From assembly GCA_037176905.1 (NCBI GenBank), contig JBBBWG010031364.1, positions 1 to 45,612 on the forward strand: a DNA stretch of 45,612 nucleotides, given 5' to 3'. Both the position numbers and the translations under genes were made by a program. The notes under the pieces were generated by a model. That model had not been told where the DNA came from, did no database searches, and saw only the letters and a program-made list of their open reading frames with translations. The stretch's first letter is position 1, and every line of letters starts with the position of its first letter. Source of the DNA: Azolla pinnata (lineage: Eukaryota; Streptophyta; Polypodiopsida; Salviniales; Salviniaceae). Positions 1 through 10,479 of the stretch are shown here, piece after piece.

Positions 1-76
<76 letters not shown>

Positions 77-155
77 GAATCTCTCTCTCGAAGCTCTCTC
101 GAATCTCTCGAATCTCTCTCTTTCGAAGCTCTCTCTCGAATCTCTCTCGAATAGG
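1..155. repeat. (TC)n microsatellite decaying into CTCTCGAA repeats
   Basis: About 73 bases of uninterrupted TC are followed by some 80 bases in which CTCTC runs alternate with TCGAA/TCGAAG. The array reaches the window edge, so its true length is unknown. Confidence 0.95.
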
Positions 156-295
156 ACGGCGAACTTATTTACCTCCACAGTAGGATTCCCACGGCTATCG
201 AAGATCTGCCGAGCTTTCACGTGGGAGATGGTTGCCATGGAGACGCAGCAGGAGATCGGGGCGAATGCAGACGAAGACGATGAGGAGCTACTGTT

Positions 296-345
296 CACAG
301 TAGAAAGAAGAAGAAGAAGAAAGAAGAAGAAGAAGAAGAATCTTT
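296..345. repeat. (GAA)n purine-rich microsatellite
   Basis: A run of GAA/AGAAG triplets. It follows a short segment of balanced composition (160-295) that has a well-placed ATG but no supportable gene. Confidence 0.8.
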
Positions 346-402
346 CGTAGAGAGAAAAAACAAGCAAATAAAAATAATTCAATTTCGGGAAAAGATAATT
401 AT

Positions 403-1740
403 GTGTTAATATGCATGGATGGATGTGGATGGATGTGGATGGATGTGTTCATGCATGTGTATGTATGCATGGGTGGATGTGGATGGATGCGTTCATGCAT
501 GTGTATATATGCATGGGTGGATGTGGATGGATGTGTTCATGCATGTGTATGTATGCATGGATGGATGTGGATGGATGTGGATGGATGTGGATGGATGTGG
601 ATGGATGTGGATGGATGTGGATGGATGTGGATGGATGTCTCTCTACATTGTGTGTGTATGTATGTATGGATGGATGTCTCTATGCATGTGTATGTATGTA
701 TGGATGGAAGGATGTGGATAGATGTATCTATGCATGTGTATGTATGGATGGATGGATGGATGTGGATAGATGTCTCTATGCATGTGTATGTATGCAGGGA
801 TGGATGGATGTGGATAGATGTCTCTATGCCTGTGTATGTATGTATGGATGGATGTGGATAGATGTCTCTATGCATGTGTATGTATGGATGGATGGATGTG
901 GATAGATGTGGATGGATGGATGGATGTGGATAGATGCCTCTATGCATGTGTATGTATGTATGGATGCATGTGGATGGATGTCTCTATGCATATGTATGTA
1001 TGGATGGATGGATGTGGATAGATGTCTCTATGCATGTGTATGGATGGATGGATGGATGTGGATAGTTGTTTCTATGCATGTGTATGCATGGATGGATGGA
1101 TATGGATAGCTGTCTCTATGCATGTGTATGCATGGATGGATGGATGCATCGATGGATGTGGATGGATGGATGGATGGATTTATGGATGTGTATGTATGGA
1201 TGTGTGTGCATACAAGCATGTATGCCATGCGTATATATACCTCTGCATCCATGTATGCATGCATGTCTATGCTCGTGCATGCATGCATGCGTGCATGTAT
1301 GTGTGCGTATGTATGTACGTGCGCGTGTGCGTGAGTGGGCCATGCTCCTATGCATGCATTGATGTATGTATGCATGTTTGTATTTGTGCATGCATGCATG
1401 CATGCATGTGGGTGTATGCATGTATGTGTATCTGTGTGTATGTATGTATGTGTATCTCTATGTATGTATGTATGTGTGTGTTTGCGCGCGCGTGCGTGTG
1501 GGTGGATTGGGCTTAGCATGCATGCATTTATGCTTTGTGTGGCATGCAATTTACATGCGTTGCATGTGCATGCATGCATGCAAGCATGTTTGTGTGGTAA
1601 TGGAATGTGCATGCAAGCATGCTTGTGTGGTAATGCAATGTGTATGCATGTGTATGCATTTATACTTGCATTTGTATGCGTGCATCCATGCATGTATGCA
1701 CGCATGTATGTACGTACGTGTATGCTGGCACAAGGTATCT
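403..1740. repeat. TGGA/TGTGGA minisatellite grading into TGCATG/TGTATG repeats
   Basis: From 403 to about 1230 the sequence is almost entirely ATGGATGG and GGATGTGG blocks. Longer modules recur there, roughly 60-70 bases, of the form GATGTCTCTATGCATGTGTATGT. After 1230 it degrades into TGCATGCATG and TGTATGTATG alternations, fading out by about 1740. All six frames stay open for long distances because the unit lacks stop codons, and the resulting Met/Trp/Asp/Cys-rich or His/Thr/Ile-rich translations are artefacts. I see no gene here. Confidence 0.93.
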
Positions 1741-2372
1741 ATCTTTCGCATGTCTACTGCAACATCCACATGCCTTCGGCATCCATCATGCTAATGCTAG
1801 TCCACATGTGCTGGTATCTGTCTATGCATTTCTGCACATCATCCATCATGCTCATCGATAGATGTTCGTATCTCTGCATGCATGTCTGTCTACAACATTC
1901 GTCCACAGACGCTACGCTGATGGTATCCCTCTGCATGTTCTGCTACATGTCTGGAATCATCATGTTTTGCCACGAATGTGGCGATTTCGCATGCTTGCAG
2001 CATCTGTCATAATTGGCATCTGCATCCATCAATGTCTGCTTATCTATTTGTCCATCTATGTTTTGCATCTGGCAGATCTATGCGCATTTGCATCCGAAAT
2101 ACGTTCGTCCACGTATTCATCCAAACTTTTCACATTTTCTATCCATGTCTCTTTAATGTTCCTTGCATGCGTGTCTTGTGGACAGTGTGTGCCTCGACAA
2201 GTTTGGGAAGCACGTTCTGGACGTTACCCACTCGACATTTTTACATAGGACGGAACCTGAAGGGTGTAAATATTCTCATTCAAACATCAGATTCCACTAT
2301 AGAAAAACAATCAAAAGTTGAAACAATGGTATATAATCCATGTTCAGAACCAGCCTCCTGATGTGCTGCTAC

Positions 2373-2546
2373 TATTTCTCGACCAAATCCATTTGTAAAT
2401 TGGGTTTTGATTTGCCCAAGGTGATATACGTAGAGGCATATCTAAAACCAGCATTAGCTATTTCTCGACCAAATCCATTCGTAAATTGGGTTTTGATTTG
2501 CCCAAAGGTGATATACATAGAGACATATCTAAAACCAGCATATTAG
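2373..2546. repeat. Tandem duplication, unit about 86 bp
   Basis: Two adjacent copies, starting at 2373 and 2459, share the order TATTTCTCGACCAAATCCAT, then GTAAATTGGGTTTTGATTTG, then CATATCTAAAACCAGCA. They differ by a few substitutions and a 1-base indel. Confidence 0.93.
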
Positions 2547-2657
2547 CAAAGCAGTTCATATGAACCAAATCAGGGGAACCGACAAGAAGAATAAAGCTGG
2601 TCAAATGTATGTACCTGGAAACAAATTTCTGAGGGCCGATTTACTCTTTGTCTTAGT

Positions 2658-2758
2658 GACTTCCATCCAATTATCTGCCTCTAGACTCGAGGATCATTTT
2701 TGGAAATGACTTCCATCCAAATTATTTGCCTCTAGACTTGAGGATCATTTTCGGAAAT
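2658..2758. repeat. Tandem duplication, unit 50 bp
   Basis: GACTTCCATCCAA begins copies at 2658 and 2708. Both continue through GCCTCTAGACT and GAGGATCATTTT with only a few mismatches. Confidence 0.93.
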
Positions 2759-3538
2759 GCAGTTCATCTAACAGAATCTTGCAGAATTACACATCTTTAT
2801 ACCCATGTACATTCTGACCTGTACTCTCCATGGCCTCACTATTTAAAAGGTTCTCAAACATACGTATATACAGTACACAAGCAGATCATGAGCTTCTAAA
2901 CTCCAACAAAGCCCTTTCCCTGGTATACAGCATTTCACCTGAATTTGACAAGGAAGCAAATCTAGCCTCAAAGATCATTTCCCTGATTGGTACTCACCAG
3001 ATTTCAAGAGTTGCTGCACAAAACACAAGTGCAACAAATTGAATATTCCCTGCTCCAAATGCTCAGCATTATATGGAGAATTCCTGATTTTGATGCTCTG
3101 AATCACAAGACATCACGAGGAAACAAAGCCTCTGTTATGACCCAAACAGTCAAGCCACAACACTGAGTAAATCAAGCTTTTACAGTATTAGTTTCTGGGC
3201 TTTGTACAAAGATTCTTCTCTTCACGGCGCCTGCACAGAGCCAATGCACTCAGCGCAAATGTCTGATGGTAGCAATGTAATCTTGGAAGTATTAGGAACC
3301 ACAGTATGCATGCATACCTGCAAGCTCCAGACGAGCATGTAAAATAACTCTCCAAGAGGTCTCTTAACCTTTTACAGACTTAAGTCAGAATCAACACCTT
3401 ATGATATCAAAACTCGTACATGTGAATGTACAGGACATGGCTCTATCCTTCTCACTTTAACATTGTATATCGTCACAAATGTACTCAAAAGTGCCACTTT
3501 CCTTATGCAAAAACACCATATATTATTTCAAGAAATGA

Positions 3539-6500
3539 CTATAAAACAAAGCCGGAAGTGCTGACAAGGTGATGAACTTGGTGAAGCAATGTCATAAAGC
3601 GATCACTAATATCACTAGAATCAGAAAATTCACGATCTCTCATGCTGTACCCGGAACTCTCGATTCCTGATTTTAGCGCTGCTTCTGAGATTGCAAACTT
3701 TTCTCTAGATTGTCCAATCATCTTTGCCCCTTTCAGTTGAAATGTTACACGGGCAGCATTTCTTCCGGAAAATGGGGGATCATTTGCTTTCCTTAAGCAT
3801 GATTTCTGGGGTTTAATCCCTGTACATTTGTTGGAACTTCCATCATTCCTGTATGACAAAACTCCTTCATTAGATAAGCTGGCATTCATAGATAGCATAT
3901 CAGGGTTGACCATGGGCTCGCTCTCTTTCTTATCCAATTGCAGCTCTGCTGAGGATATATCCTTGGTCCTGAGAGAAATGTGTGCACTTTTATAATCTGA
4001 AGAACTCTGCAGTATTCTCATAGCTTCCTCCGCACTTTCCGCATCACCATATAAAATTTGACCATAGCCATTGGCAATATCCATTCTGATTGTCTTAGGT
4101 CTCAATGTAAGCAATGCTTCCTTGACTTTCTGTTCTGAAGGCAAAGGGAACCCACTTGGAAAATTAATCATGATAACCCATTCTTGAGGCATGTTCTTTC
4201 CTCTAGAGACATTTCTTGTCCTATCCAGCTCTGAAGCTTGTCTAGGAGTGTGAATTCGTTGACCAAAACGATTCAAAATACCTTTTGAACCATGGGGAGA
4301 AACATCTGCATCAATGGCAGGTCTGAGTGAAACAATGCTAGGTGAAACTTTCTTTGATGAAAGCATTTTATCGTGGGGTTTATGCACAGAAGACAATCTA
4401 TTCTCAGTAGACTCCCTTCGTTGAAGGCTAATCTTCTCAGACCTTGCTTCCCAAGGGCCAGAGAATCTATCATCTTTCGTACTTGCAGACACTTGTGGGT
4501 TAGTTTCTTCAAGGTTTCTTTCACCACCTTTTTGCGCCATTGCAGGATCTGCTCTGTGTTCTGAGTCATCAATTTCAATGCCATCAGCTAAAGGAGTGGC
4601 AGTAATAGGAACTTTCAGAGCAAAATCTTGTTGAGATAGCAATTTAGCATTATCGATATCAACATACTTTTCAAATCTTCTAGCTTTTACTGCTTTGGTA
4701 GTTTCTCCCTTTTTTTGTGGAATACCTTGAGTTGGCTTCAAATTGACAACATTCAAATGAGTTTCCAATTTAGACTTTTTATTTTTAAACTCTTTGCTAC
4801 CTTTTTTACTTTTCTGAACAAAAGCTTGAGTTTGCAACTTGTCATCAATAATGGGTCTGTTTTTTACCTTTGTATCCTTCAGAACATCTTCATCTACCTC
4901 TCTATCCTTTGAAGTGTTCATGTTTTCTGATGAAGGCGAGCTTCTCTCAAATGTTGGCTTTTTAGGTGCTTCTTCATGGTGTGAAACTTGATAATCTATA
5001 TCACAAAAATTTTGGTTTACTGTACTCGGATGAGCCCCAACAGAGCTTGATTCACCCAGATCAAGGGTGCCGTGCAAGCATTTGCTCACATTTCCTTGAC
5101 CTTCTGCCTTAACATCCTCAGATGCCGAGTTATTGATGGTACTACAAGTTCCGCTAGATGTTGCTACTGCTAAATTCATTGGCTTACATGGTTCTTCGGC
5201 ATAGATCTTCGTAGTATCTTTTTCCTTATTGGTCTCTTTCACTTCATCATCAGCTGGGCAGGCTGCTGCATTGGCTTCTATTGATACTAAAACATTTTCA
5301 TCAATCATAGGTACTACATCCTTACCCCCTAGGTTAAATTGTGTAGCCTCAAATTGGGTTGTCCTTTGAAAAAATTCTGGATTAACTGCTGTAGAAATAC
5401 CTACAGTTTGGTTTCTAATTGGATTTGAAGATTCTTCTTTATAGCTGGTTGTGTAGCTACTCAGAGATCTAACTGTCTCGTTCTCCTTAATATGCTTTCT
5501 GTCCTCCTTGAAAGAACCAGTTAGACTTTCCCCTCGTAAGGTTTCCATCGCAGCTTTTGGTTTCAAACTTTCCAGATTATAATCAGACTTGAGGGTTTCA
5601 TTCTTCTCAAGAATTCCAGCTGAAGGTTTCCTCTTTCTGCGGTTTCCCTCCTTTGAAATATCAGTGAGATCTGCTCGTAATACTGCTGCCATAGATTTTG
5701 ACTTCCTTCTCTTTTGTGGGGAAACAGTAGAAATTTCAATACCTTGATCCTCTCCACTCTTCTGTGCACTTATACATAGAGTCAAATCATTCTCCATATC
5801 CATCCTTCGTCTTTTAGAAGATGTGAGCTTTCTGGAAATTCCCTGATCTTTTTCTGCTGCTTCAACAGGTTTTATTTCAGCTAAAACGTCATCAATTTGA
5901 CTTTCCATTATCATGTCACATTCCTGCATATTTGTATGGTGATTACATTTATTGTCTGATTCCCCTTGAAAAATGTCTGAAGGAACATTGTGAGATACAT
6001 GGGAAGGCAGTGAATCAGGTAGAGGGGTAGGGTACTCGACCTTAATATTACTTTTCTTAGTGATTACGACACCTTCATCACGAGCTTTCTTCTTCTCTAC
6101 ATTACGTTTCTTAATCTTTCCTGTTCCATATACAATGGAGCTTGTATCCTGTTGTTTGATTTTTATATTCTTACGAGATCCTTTACTTCCCTTGGTGCTC
6201 ATTTTCATAGAGGCTTTACCTTCGTCATCATCTTCCATCTTAAAATCACTGACAGCTTCATCATTGAGGTCTTTGAAAACATCCTTGTATTCTGATGTTT
6301 GATCTGTGAAGCTGAAAATCCTAAACGCATGTGCTTGTGCTCCTCCAATGGTAGTTAACAACATCTTTTTGGAAGAACAAAAAGGTGAACAAGAAATTTG
6401 CCTTATAAAAGCCATCAGCTTCGCAGGGTCGAATGCATTTCTGGCCTCTCGTAGTTGCCTATCATATAGCAATCGTGGTTTTCCATGACGATTCCTTGCA

Positions 6501-8635
6501 TGAATATCTGCTTTCCTATGACATTTACATGTTAACCCAGACTTCACCCTTCTGTAGAGTTCATCTAAAGCATCTTCAACGGCATCCACAAAATTGCTCT
6601 CAGATGTTTGCTTACATTTTTGAGGAAAATTGGGCTCAAAAGGGATGACTTCAGACTCTGAAAACCATCCGAATGTGCTATCACCAAAAAATGCAACAAG
6701 AAAGCAAGACTCTCGTTTGAAATCAATAACAATGGATGAAGCAAGGTCTGGATCATAGAGCTGCCCCGGCCACCAGGGATGCGACTTGACTTTTGCCCAC
6801 ACCATATCTCCCAATCGATATCGAATGCCATCAAGTTTCCTTTCTGCATCACTAGTAAATTTTGACAGCATTTTCCCCCTGTCCAATGAGGATATAGGAT
6901 GATTTAAAGAAGATACTCCTGATTTTTGTACAATGCTCATTTCTGAAAGCTGTTGCTTCCCTTTTTCTTGCACAACAGTTAATCCAAGGGGATTTTCTTT
7001 TTTACTCTCATCCATCTCACCAGTTTCTGATACTTTTTGTTTCTTCCGTCCAATCACTAAGCTTTCTTCAACAATTCTTTTGTTTTTCGGTTTCTGCAAC
7101 AAGCTTAAGGATTCATTTTCAGAGCCTTTTGGCTTTGTGAGGTTTAGATCACCTTGTTCAGATGAAGACATTACACTATTTTCAACTTGGTTCGGCATAA
7201 GCAACTTCTTTTCTGCTTTGATCCCTTCATGTTTCTCCCTCGCCGAGGATTCCCCATCCCTTGGTTCATTTCCATAGGTGGTGGTTTGTTCTACAAGCTC
7301 AAATGCATCCTCTTTTAATTTCTTTTCTGGGACAGCATGTTCTATATCCTCTGTACTCGGATATTTCTCTGCCTTGTGTTCATTTTCAGGGCCAGGTTGT
7401 ACTTTATCAAGGTTTAAATGCACATTTATTTCCTTCACTTTGTCATTTCCATAATTGTTTTCTTCTCCATGCTTCGATTCCTCGTTCCATTGTTCACTTT
7501 TGGAGCCGGTTTTTCCATGCTGGGATTCTTCCTTTTCTTGTTCATTTCCAAGCTCGATTTGTCCATGAATATACTCTTCCTCCATTTGCTCATTTCCAGA
7601 GCAAGCAGTTGGTCCTCCATGTATAAGAGAGGTTCCTACACTGTTTCCATCATATTCTTCCACTTGGTCATTTCGATAATTGTTTTCTTCCCCATGCTTA
7701 GATTCTTCATTCCATTGTTCACTTTCGGAGCTGATTTGTCCATGCTGGGATTCTTCCTTTTCTCGTTCATTTCCAAGCTCAATTTGTCCACGATTATACT
7801 CCTCTTCCTTTTGTTCATTTTCAGAGCAAGCAGTTGGCTCTCCATGATTTATAAGAGAGATTGCTCCAGTGCTTCCATCATATTCTTCCATGACAGTTTG
7901 ACTTACGCGCAAAGATTCAATCTTCCTTTCTTCATCTCCATAGCCAGTTTGAAATTCAGCCAGAGAATTACACTTCCTTTCTTCGTCGTGATTGCTAGTT
8001 AGCAGAAATCCATTGTTCCTTTCTTCATCTTTGACATAAGTGTGATCTCCAAGCAGAGATTCTTTTTTCTTTTCTCCATCTTCGATGCAAGTAAGATCTC
8101 CATGCAGAGAGTCGTCCCTCCTTTCTTCATCTTCGGAGCAAGTTGGATTTTTAAGCAGAAATGCTTCATCTTCACAGCAATTTTGATCTCCAAGCAAAGA
8201 CTTTTGCTTCATTCGTTCGTTATCAGAGTGAATCTGATCTGTAAGCAGAGATTCTTCCTTCTTTTCTTCATCTTTAGAGCGAGCTTGACCTCCACACAAA
8301 AATTCTTCCTTCCTTCCTTCATTTACAGATTGTGTTTGATCTCCAAGAAAATCCGTCTTTTCTGCATCCGCAGTGTGACTTTGATGGCAAGGATGAGATT
8401 CTTCATGCCCTCTATCATTTTCAGAGTGAGTTCCATTGCAAACCAATGGTCCCTCACTTTCTTTTCCATCTTCAAGCTCAACAGGCAAGACCATATTAAC
8501 GTCTCGCAAACTGCTACCACCTAAAATCGCTTCTTTTCCATCTTCTTCTCTAGCACAATCGGATTCTAAGTCATCCATTTTCTTTGTTTTCTCCGAAGCT
8601 TCAAAGTTCTCTGGCCGTTCGTGCAAAGGATCCAT
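3539..8635 (-). CDS. Large PWWP-domain chromatin-associated protein
   Basis: Uninterrupted 1698-residue frame, apparently a single exon, starting at an ATG in a good context (GCCATGG). A PWWP domain lies at about residues 603-695: RYRLGDMVWAKVKSHPWWPG is followed by FFGDSTFGWF. PWWP folds bind methylated histone lysines and DNA. Residues 1-600 are acidic, low-complexity and repetitive. The middle is Lys/Ser-rich with several nuclear-localisation-like clusters (KKRNVEKKK, SKRRRMD, QKRRKSKS). Residues about 1480-1560 (VIMINFPSGFPLPSE onward) look like the RRM-like C-terminal segment found in plant PWWP proteins of the PDP/PWWP1-4 kind, which partner with PRC2 or FVE/MSI in Arabidopsis. A nuclear, chromatin-bound role is therefore likely. 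The exact orthologue is not determinable here. The C-terminus could continue in a further exon, but the stop at 3539 is plausible. Confidence 0.93.
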   Translation of the reverse strand: MDPLHERPENFEASEKTKKMDDLESDCAREEDGKEAILGGSSLRDVNMVLPVELEDGKESEGPLVCNGTHSENDRGHEESHPCHQSHTADAEKTDFLGDQTQSVNEGRKEEFLCGGQARSKDEEKKEESLLTDQIHSDNERMKQKSLLGDQNCCEDEAFLLKNPTCSEDEERRDDSLHGDLTCIEDGEKKKESLLGDHTYVKDEERNNGFLLTSNHDEERKCNSLAEFQTGYGDEERKIESLRVSQTVMEEYDGSTGAISLINHGEPTACSENEQKEEEYNRGQIELGNEREKEESQHGQISSESEQWNEESKHGEENNYRNDQVEEYDGNSVGTSLIHGGPTACSGNEQMEEEYIHGQIELGNEQEKEESQHGKTGSKSEQWNEESKHGEENNYGNDKVKEINVHLNLDKVQPGPENEHKAEKYPSTEDIEHAVPEKKLKEDAFELVEQTTTYGNEPRDGESSAREKHEGIKAEKKLLMPNQVENSVMSSSEQGDLNLTKPKGSENESLSLLQKPKNKRIVEESLVIGRKKQKVSETGEMDESKKENPLGLTVVQEKGKQQLSEMSIVQKSGVSSLNHPISSLDRGKMLSKFTSDAERKLDGIRYRLGDMVWAKVKSHPWWPGQLYDPDLASSIVIDFKRESCFLVAFFGDSTFGWFSESEVIPFEPNFPQKCKQTSESNFVDAVEDALDELYRRVKSGLTCKCHRKADIHARNRHGKPRLLYDRQLREARNAFDPAKLMAFIRQISCSPFCSSKKMLLTTIGGAQAHAFRIFSFTDQTSEYKDVFKDLNDEAVSDFKMEDDDEGKASMKMSTKGSKGSRKNIKIKQQDTSSIVYGTGKIKKRNVEKKKARDEGVVITKKSNIKVEYPTPLPDSLPSHVSHNVPSDIFQGESDNKCNHHTNMQECDMIMESQIDDVLAEIKPVEAAEKDQGISRKLTSSKRRRMDMENDLTLCISAQKSGEDQGIEISTVSPQKRRKSKSMAAVLRADLTDISKEGNRRKRKPSAGILEKNETLKSDYNLESLKPKAAMETLRGESLTGSFKEDRKHIKENETVRSLSSYTTSYKEESSNPIRNQTVGISTAVNPEFFQRTTQFEATQFNLGGKDVVPMIDENVLVSIEANAAACPADDEVKETNKEKDTTKIYAEEPCKPMNLAVATSSGTCSTINNSASEDVKAEGQGNVSKCLHGTLDLGESSSVGAHPSTVNQNFCDIDYQVSHHEEAPKKPTFERSSPSSENMNTSKDREVDEDVLKDTKVKNRPIIDDKLQTQAFVQKSKKGSKEFKNKKSKLETHLNVVNLKPTQGIPQKKGETTKAVKARRFEKYVDIDNAKLLSQQDFALKVPITATPLADGIEIDDSEHRADPAMAQKGGERNLEETNPQVSASTKDDRFSGPWEARSEKISLQRRESTENRLSSVHKPHDKMLSSKKVSPSIVSLRPAIDADVSPHGSKGILNRFGQRIHTPRQASELDRTRNVSRGKNMPQEWVIMINFPSGFPLPSEQKVKEALLTLRPKTIRMDIANGYGQILYGDAESAEEAMRILQSSSDYKSAHISLRTKDISSAELQLDKKESEPMVNPDMLSMNASLSNEGVLSYRNDGSSNKCTGIKPQKSCLRKANDPPFSGRNAARVTFQLKGAKMIGQSREKFAISEAALKSGIESSGYSMRDREFSDSSDISDRFMTLLHQVHHLVSTSGFVL
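7441..7890 (-). repeat. In-frame 225-bp tandem duplication inside the PWWP gene
   Basis: Two adjacent 225-bp units (about 7441-7665 and 7666-7890) encode two near-identical 75-residue blocks. Shared landmarks are the protein strings EQWNEESKHGEENNY and GPTACS. The period is an exact multiple of three, so the frame is kept. Confidence 0.9.
7905..8330 (-). repeat. Array of about seven 20-residue acidic repeats in the PWWP N-terminus
   Basis: Residues about 103-243 repeat the theme DEExKxESLLxDQ with spacing of about 20-22 residues (60-66 bp). The DNA copies are visibly related (AAGCAGAGATTC, TTCTTCATC). The segment is presumably disordered. Confidence 0.8.
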
Positions 8636-8922
8636 GGCTAGGGCACCCTTACCTTACCTCCTCTCTTCCTTGCTTTACTCACAAAGAAGTCATAATCTTG
8701 GTACCTGATGAGTTCTAAACATGCACGCGGACAAGGATCGCAATACTTGCCTGTTCGGAAACGCGCTGACGGATAGTGGTGGTGGTGGTGATGATGATGA
8801 TGACGGAGACGAGGCCTGCTGAAACGTCACAAAGCATTCGAGGATCGAACGAAACGTCCATGGGCCGCGGAAAACTGTGGGGCAGCCGAGGTGGAACGAT
8901 GCAGAAAATGGGATCGAGAGAT

Positions 8923-8958
<36 letters not shown>

Positions 8959-9140
8959 GTGAGGATATACCGCGCCAATGAGGCGGTTGGGGAAGGAAAG
9001 CGATGGCTGCAGCGAATCGAGTTCTCTTCTTCGATCTTCTTCGACCTGCTGTTTGCTACGATGGAACGGGAAGTGGGTATGAAGCAGAAACACAGACACA
9101 GAAAGAATGAGTGCCTGTGTTTTATTAACACCACATTTAT
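8636..9140 (-). promoter_or_regulatory. Probable leader/promoter of the PWWP gene with GA/CT tract
   Basis: Immediately upstream of the PWWP start, this stretch is less AT-rich than the flanking DNA. It contains a GA run at 8914-8958, which is CT-rich on the transcribed strand as in many plant 5' leaders, and a short GTG/ATG triplet run at about 8779-8802. No transcription start can be placed from sequence alone. Confidence 0.4.
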
Positions 9141-9153
9141 TTAAGATATATAA

Positions 9154-9174
9154 AAATATTATATTATATATACA
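9154..9174. repeat. 21-bp direct repeat flanking the inverted-repeat element (left copy)
   Basis: AAATATTATATTATATATAC followed by A occurs here and again, identically, at 9646-9666, exactly bracketing the 467-bp element. It could be a long target-site duplication or the junction of a tandem copy. Confidence 0.8.
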
Positions 9175-9641
9175 GGGAGAATTATGATAAAAAAAACGCC
9201 TAACGAAATTATAAATTATATTTTAACGCCTACCAAAACCAAAAATTACATTTTAACGCAACCAAAATTTACAAATTAACGCCTAGTTCTAAAATTTTGC
9301 ACGCGATTGATTTCTTAACAGCAAATTAATTACCCAATTAACATCAAGTTTAACCAATTGATTAATGCTCAATTATTTGATTGATATCGAAATAACATGT
9401 TAATCAATCTATTAGATTCTTAGACCTACCGACTTTTGTTAATCGGATTTAATTAAGGGAATCAATTAAGATCGGTTTGTGAGAAGTGATAAGGGAATCG
9501 ATTAAGATCGATTAAGCAAAATTAATTGAATGTTAATTTTTAGTGGGAAGATAAGATTAGGAGTCAATTTGTAATTTTTTATTTCAGTAGGCGTTAGAAC
9601 GTAATTTGTAATTTTGTTAGGCGCTTTTTGGTAATTCTCCC
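9175..9641. mobile_element. Inverted-repeat (MITE-like/foldback) element, copy A
   Basis: The left end GGGAGAATTATGATAAAAAA, then CGCCTAACGAAATTATAAAT, is matched by the reverse complement of the right end (GGGAGAATTACCAAAAAGCG, then CCTAACAAAATTACAAAT). Pairing continues inward to about 80 bp through TAACGCCTAC. The interior is AT-rich with repeated GATTAA/TTAATC words and no coding capacity. A truncated copy follows directly and a third copy lies at 27448-27847, so this is a mobile or formerly mobile family. Confidence 0.82.
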
Positions 9642-9666
9642 ATATAAATATTATATTATATATACA

Positions 9667-9752
9667 AGGAAATTATAATAAAAAATGTCTAACAAAATTA
9701 TAAATTACATTTTAACGCCTACTAAAATCAGAAGCTACAAATTAACGCTTAC
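9667..9752. mobile_element. Truncated inverted-repeat element, copy B
   Basis: Starting right after the second 21-bp repeat, GGAAATTATAATAAAAAATG, then TCTAACAAAATTATAAATTA and CATTTTAACGCCTACTAAAA, match the first 85 bases of copy A. The similarity then ends. Confidence 0.75.
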
Positions 9753-10220
9753 TCAAATGTTAGGGTCCTGCCAACATGAGCAATGATTCGCAAGGGTGGT
9801 TTGGAGAATATGAGATCATTTGGAACTTATAGTTCATGTGGAATGTTTGTGAAGGGCACAATTGGTGTTTTAAAGGAAGAAGGAAGTAAAGGGGAGAGAG
9901 TAGATAGAGTTGTGGTGAAAAGGGAGGTGCATCAAATTAGAGTTGTGGCAGTGACCCAATAAGATATTATAAACCTTGACCCACCACTAAGGAAAGTTGA
10001 GGAGAACACAAGGATTTGCATTTATAAAAAGAAACCCCTTGTATGCCTCCAATGTGATCCAGGTGAATATGTGTGGGACAACGATAATGCCAGGGCAAGA
10101 GGTGTTAAGCATTCATTTTTCCAATACATGGTGTAGCCGGGGCACAAGTTGTTGCAACACAACTAGATAAAGCACATACCCTCAACAAAGGTACATTGGG
10201 AAACAAATGAACTTCATGGG

Positions 10221-10450
10221 GAGTCTATTCATGATTACTGACACAAAATATGGAAAGGGGTACATGCTCAGAAAATAATTACCTTCCAGTTATAATTAGC
10301 ACATAGAGGTCTTGGAGTGGGGGCTTGGATGTTTAATATCTATCATTGTCCTCATTGCGATCATGATTTGGAGACACCTTAACATTGTTTGTGGGAATGT
10401 ATATATGCTCAAGAGGTATGGAAACGCATTCTTAGGCTCTTCTCACATTT
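10221..10450 (+). pseudogene. LINE reverse-transcriptase 3' end (zf-RVT region), broken
   Basis: One plus frame reads HKIWKGVHAQKIITFQ, then LAHRGLGVGAWMFN, then HCPHCDHDLETP-stop-HCLWECIYAQEVWKRI. The CPHC...HCLWEC...VW pattern is the zinc-binding reverse-transcriptase tail (zf-RVT) common in plant non-LTR elements. In-frame stops (TGA near 10239, TAA near 10305 and near 10375) show it is dead. The upstream part of the element is not recognisable, consistent with 5' truncation. Confidence 0.7.
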
Positions 10451-10479
10451 AGGAATAGAAATAATAGTGGTATGCAAAG

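Larger units (their letters stand above)
1741..3538. other. Non-coding stretch; probable 3' region of the PWWP gene
   Basis: No conserved protein is recognisable on either strand. The part adjoining the PWWP stop codon (about 3040-3538) is a reasonable 3' untranslated region for that minus-strand gene. The rest is AT-rich intergenic sequence holding two short tandem duplications, listed separately. Small open frames near 1862-2361 and 2830-3042 have no recognisable motif. Confidence 0.6.

Noticed and set aside
228..350. 40-codon open frame beginning MVAMETQQEIGANADEDDEE with a good ATG context
   Set aside because: It ends in a GAA-derived Arg/Lys run and a stop, has no recognisable family and is surrounded by satellites. 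At most it is a fragment of a first exon.
403..1700. Long open frames on both strands (Met/Trp/Asp-rich and His/Thr/Ile-rich)
   Set aside because: Direct translations of the TGGA/TGCATG repeat; no coding signal.
1754..2361. Several 60-130-codon frames
   Set aside because: They overlap in competing frames at the decayed edge of the satellite, with no motif and no splice-supported structure.
4273..8524. Plus-strand and other-frame ORFs inside the PWWP gene
   Set aside because: Shadows of the 1698-residue frame; its low-complexity acidic repeats keep alternative frames open.
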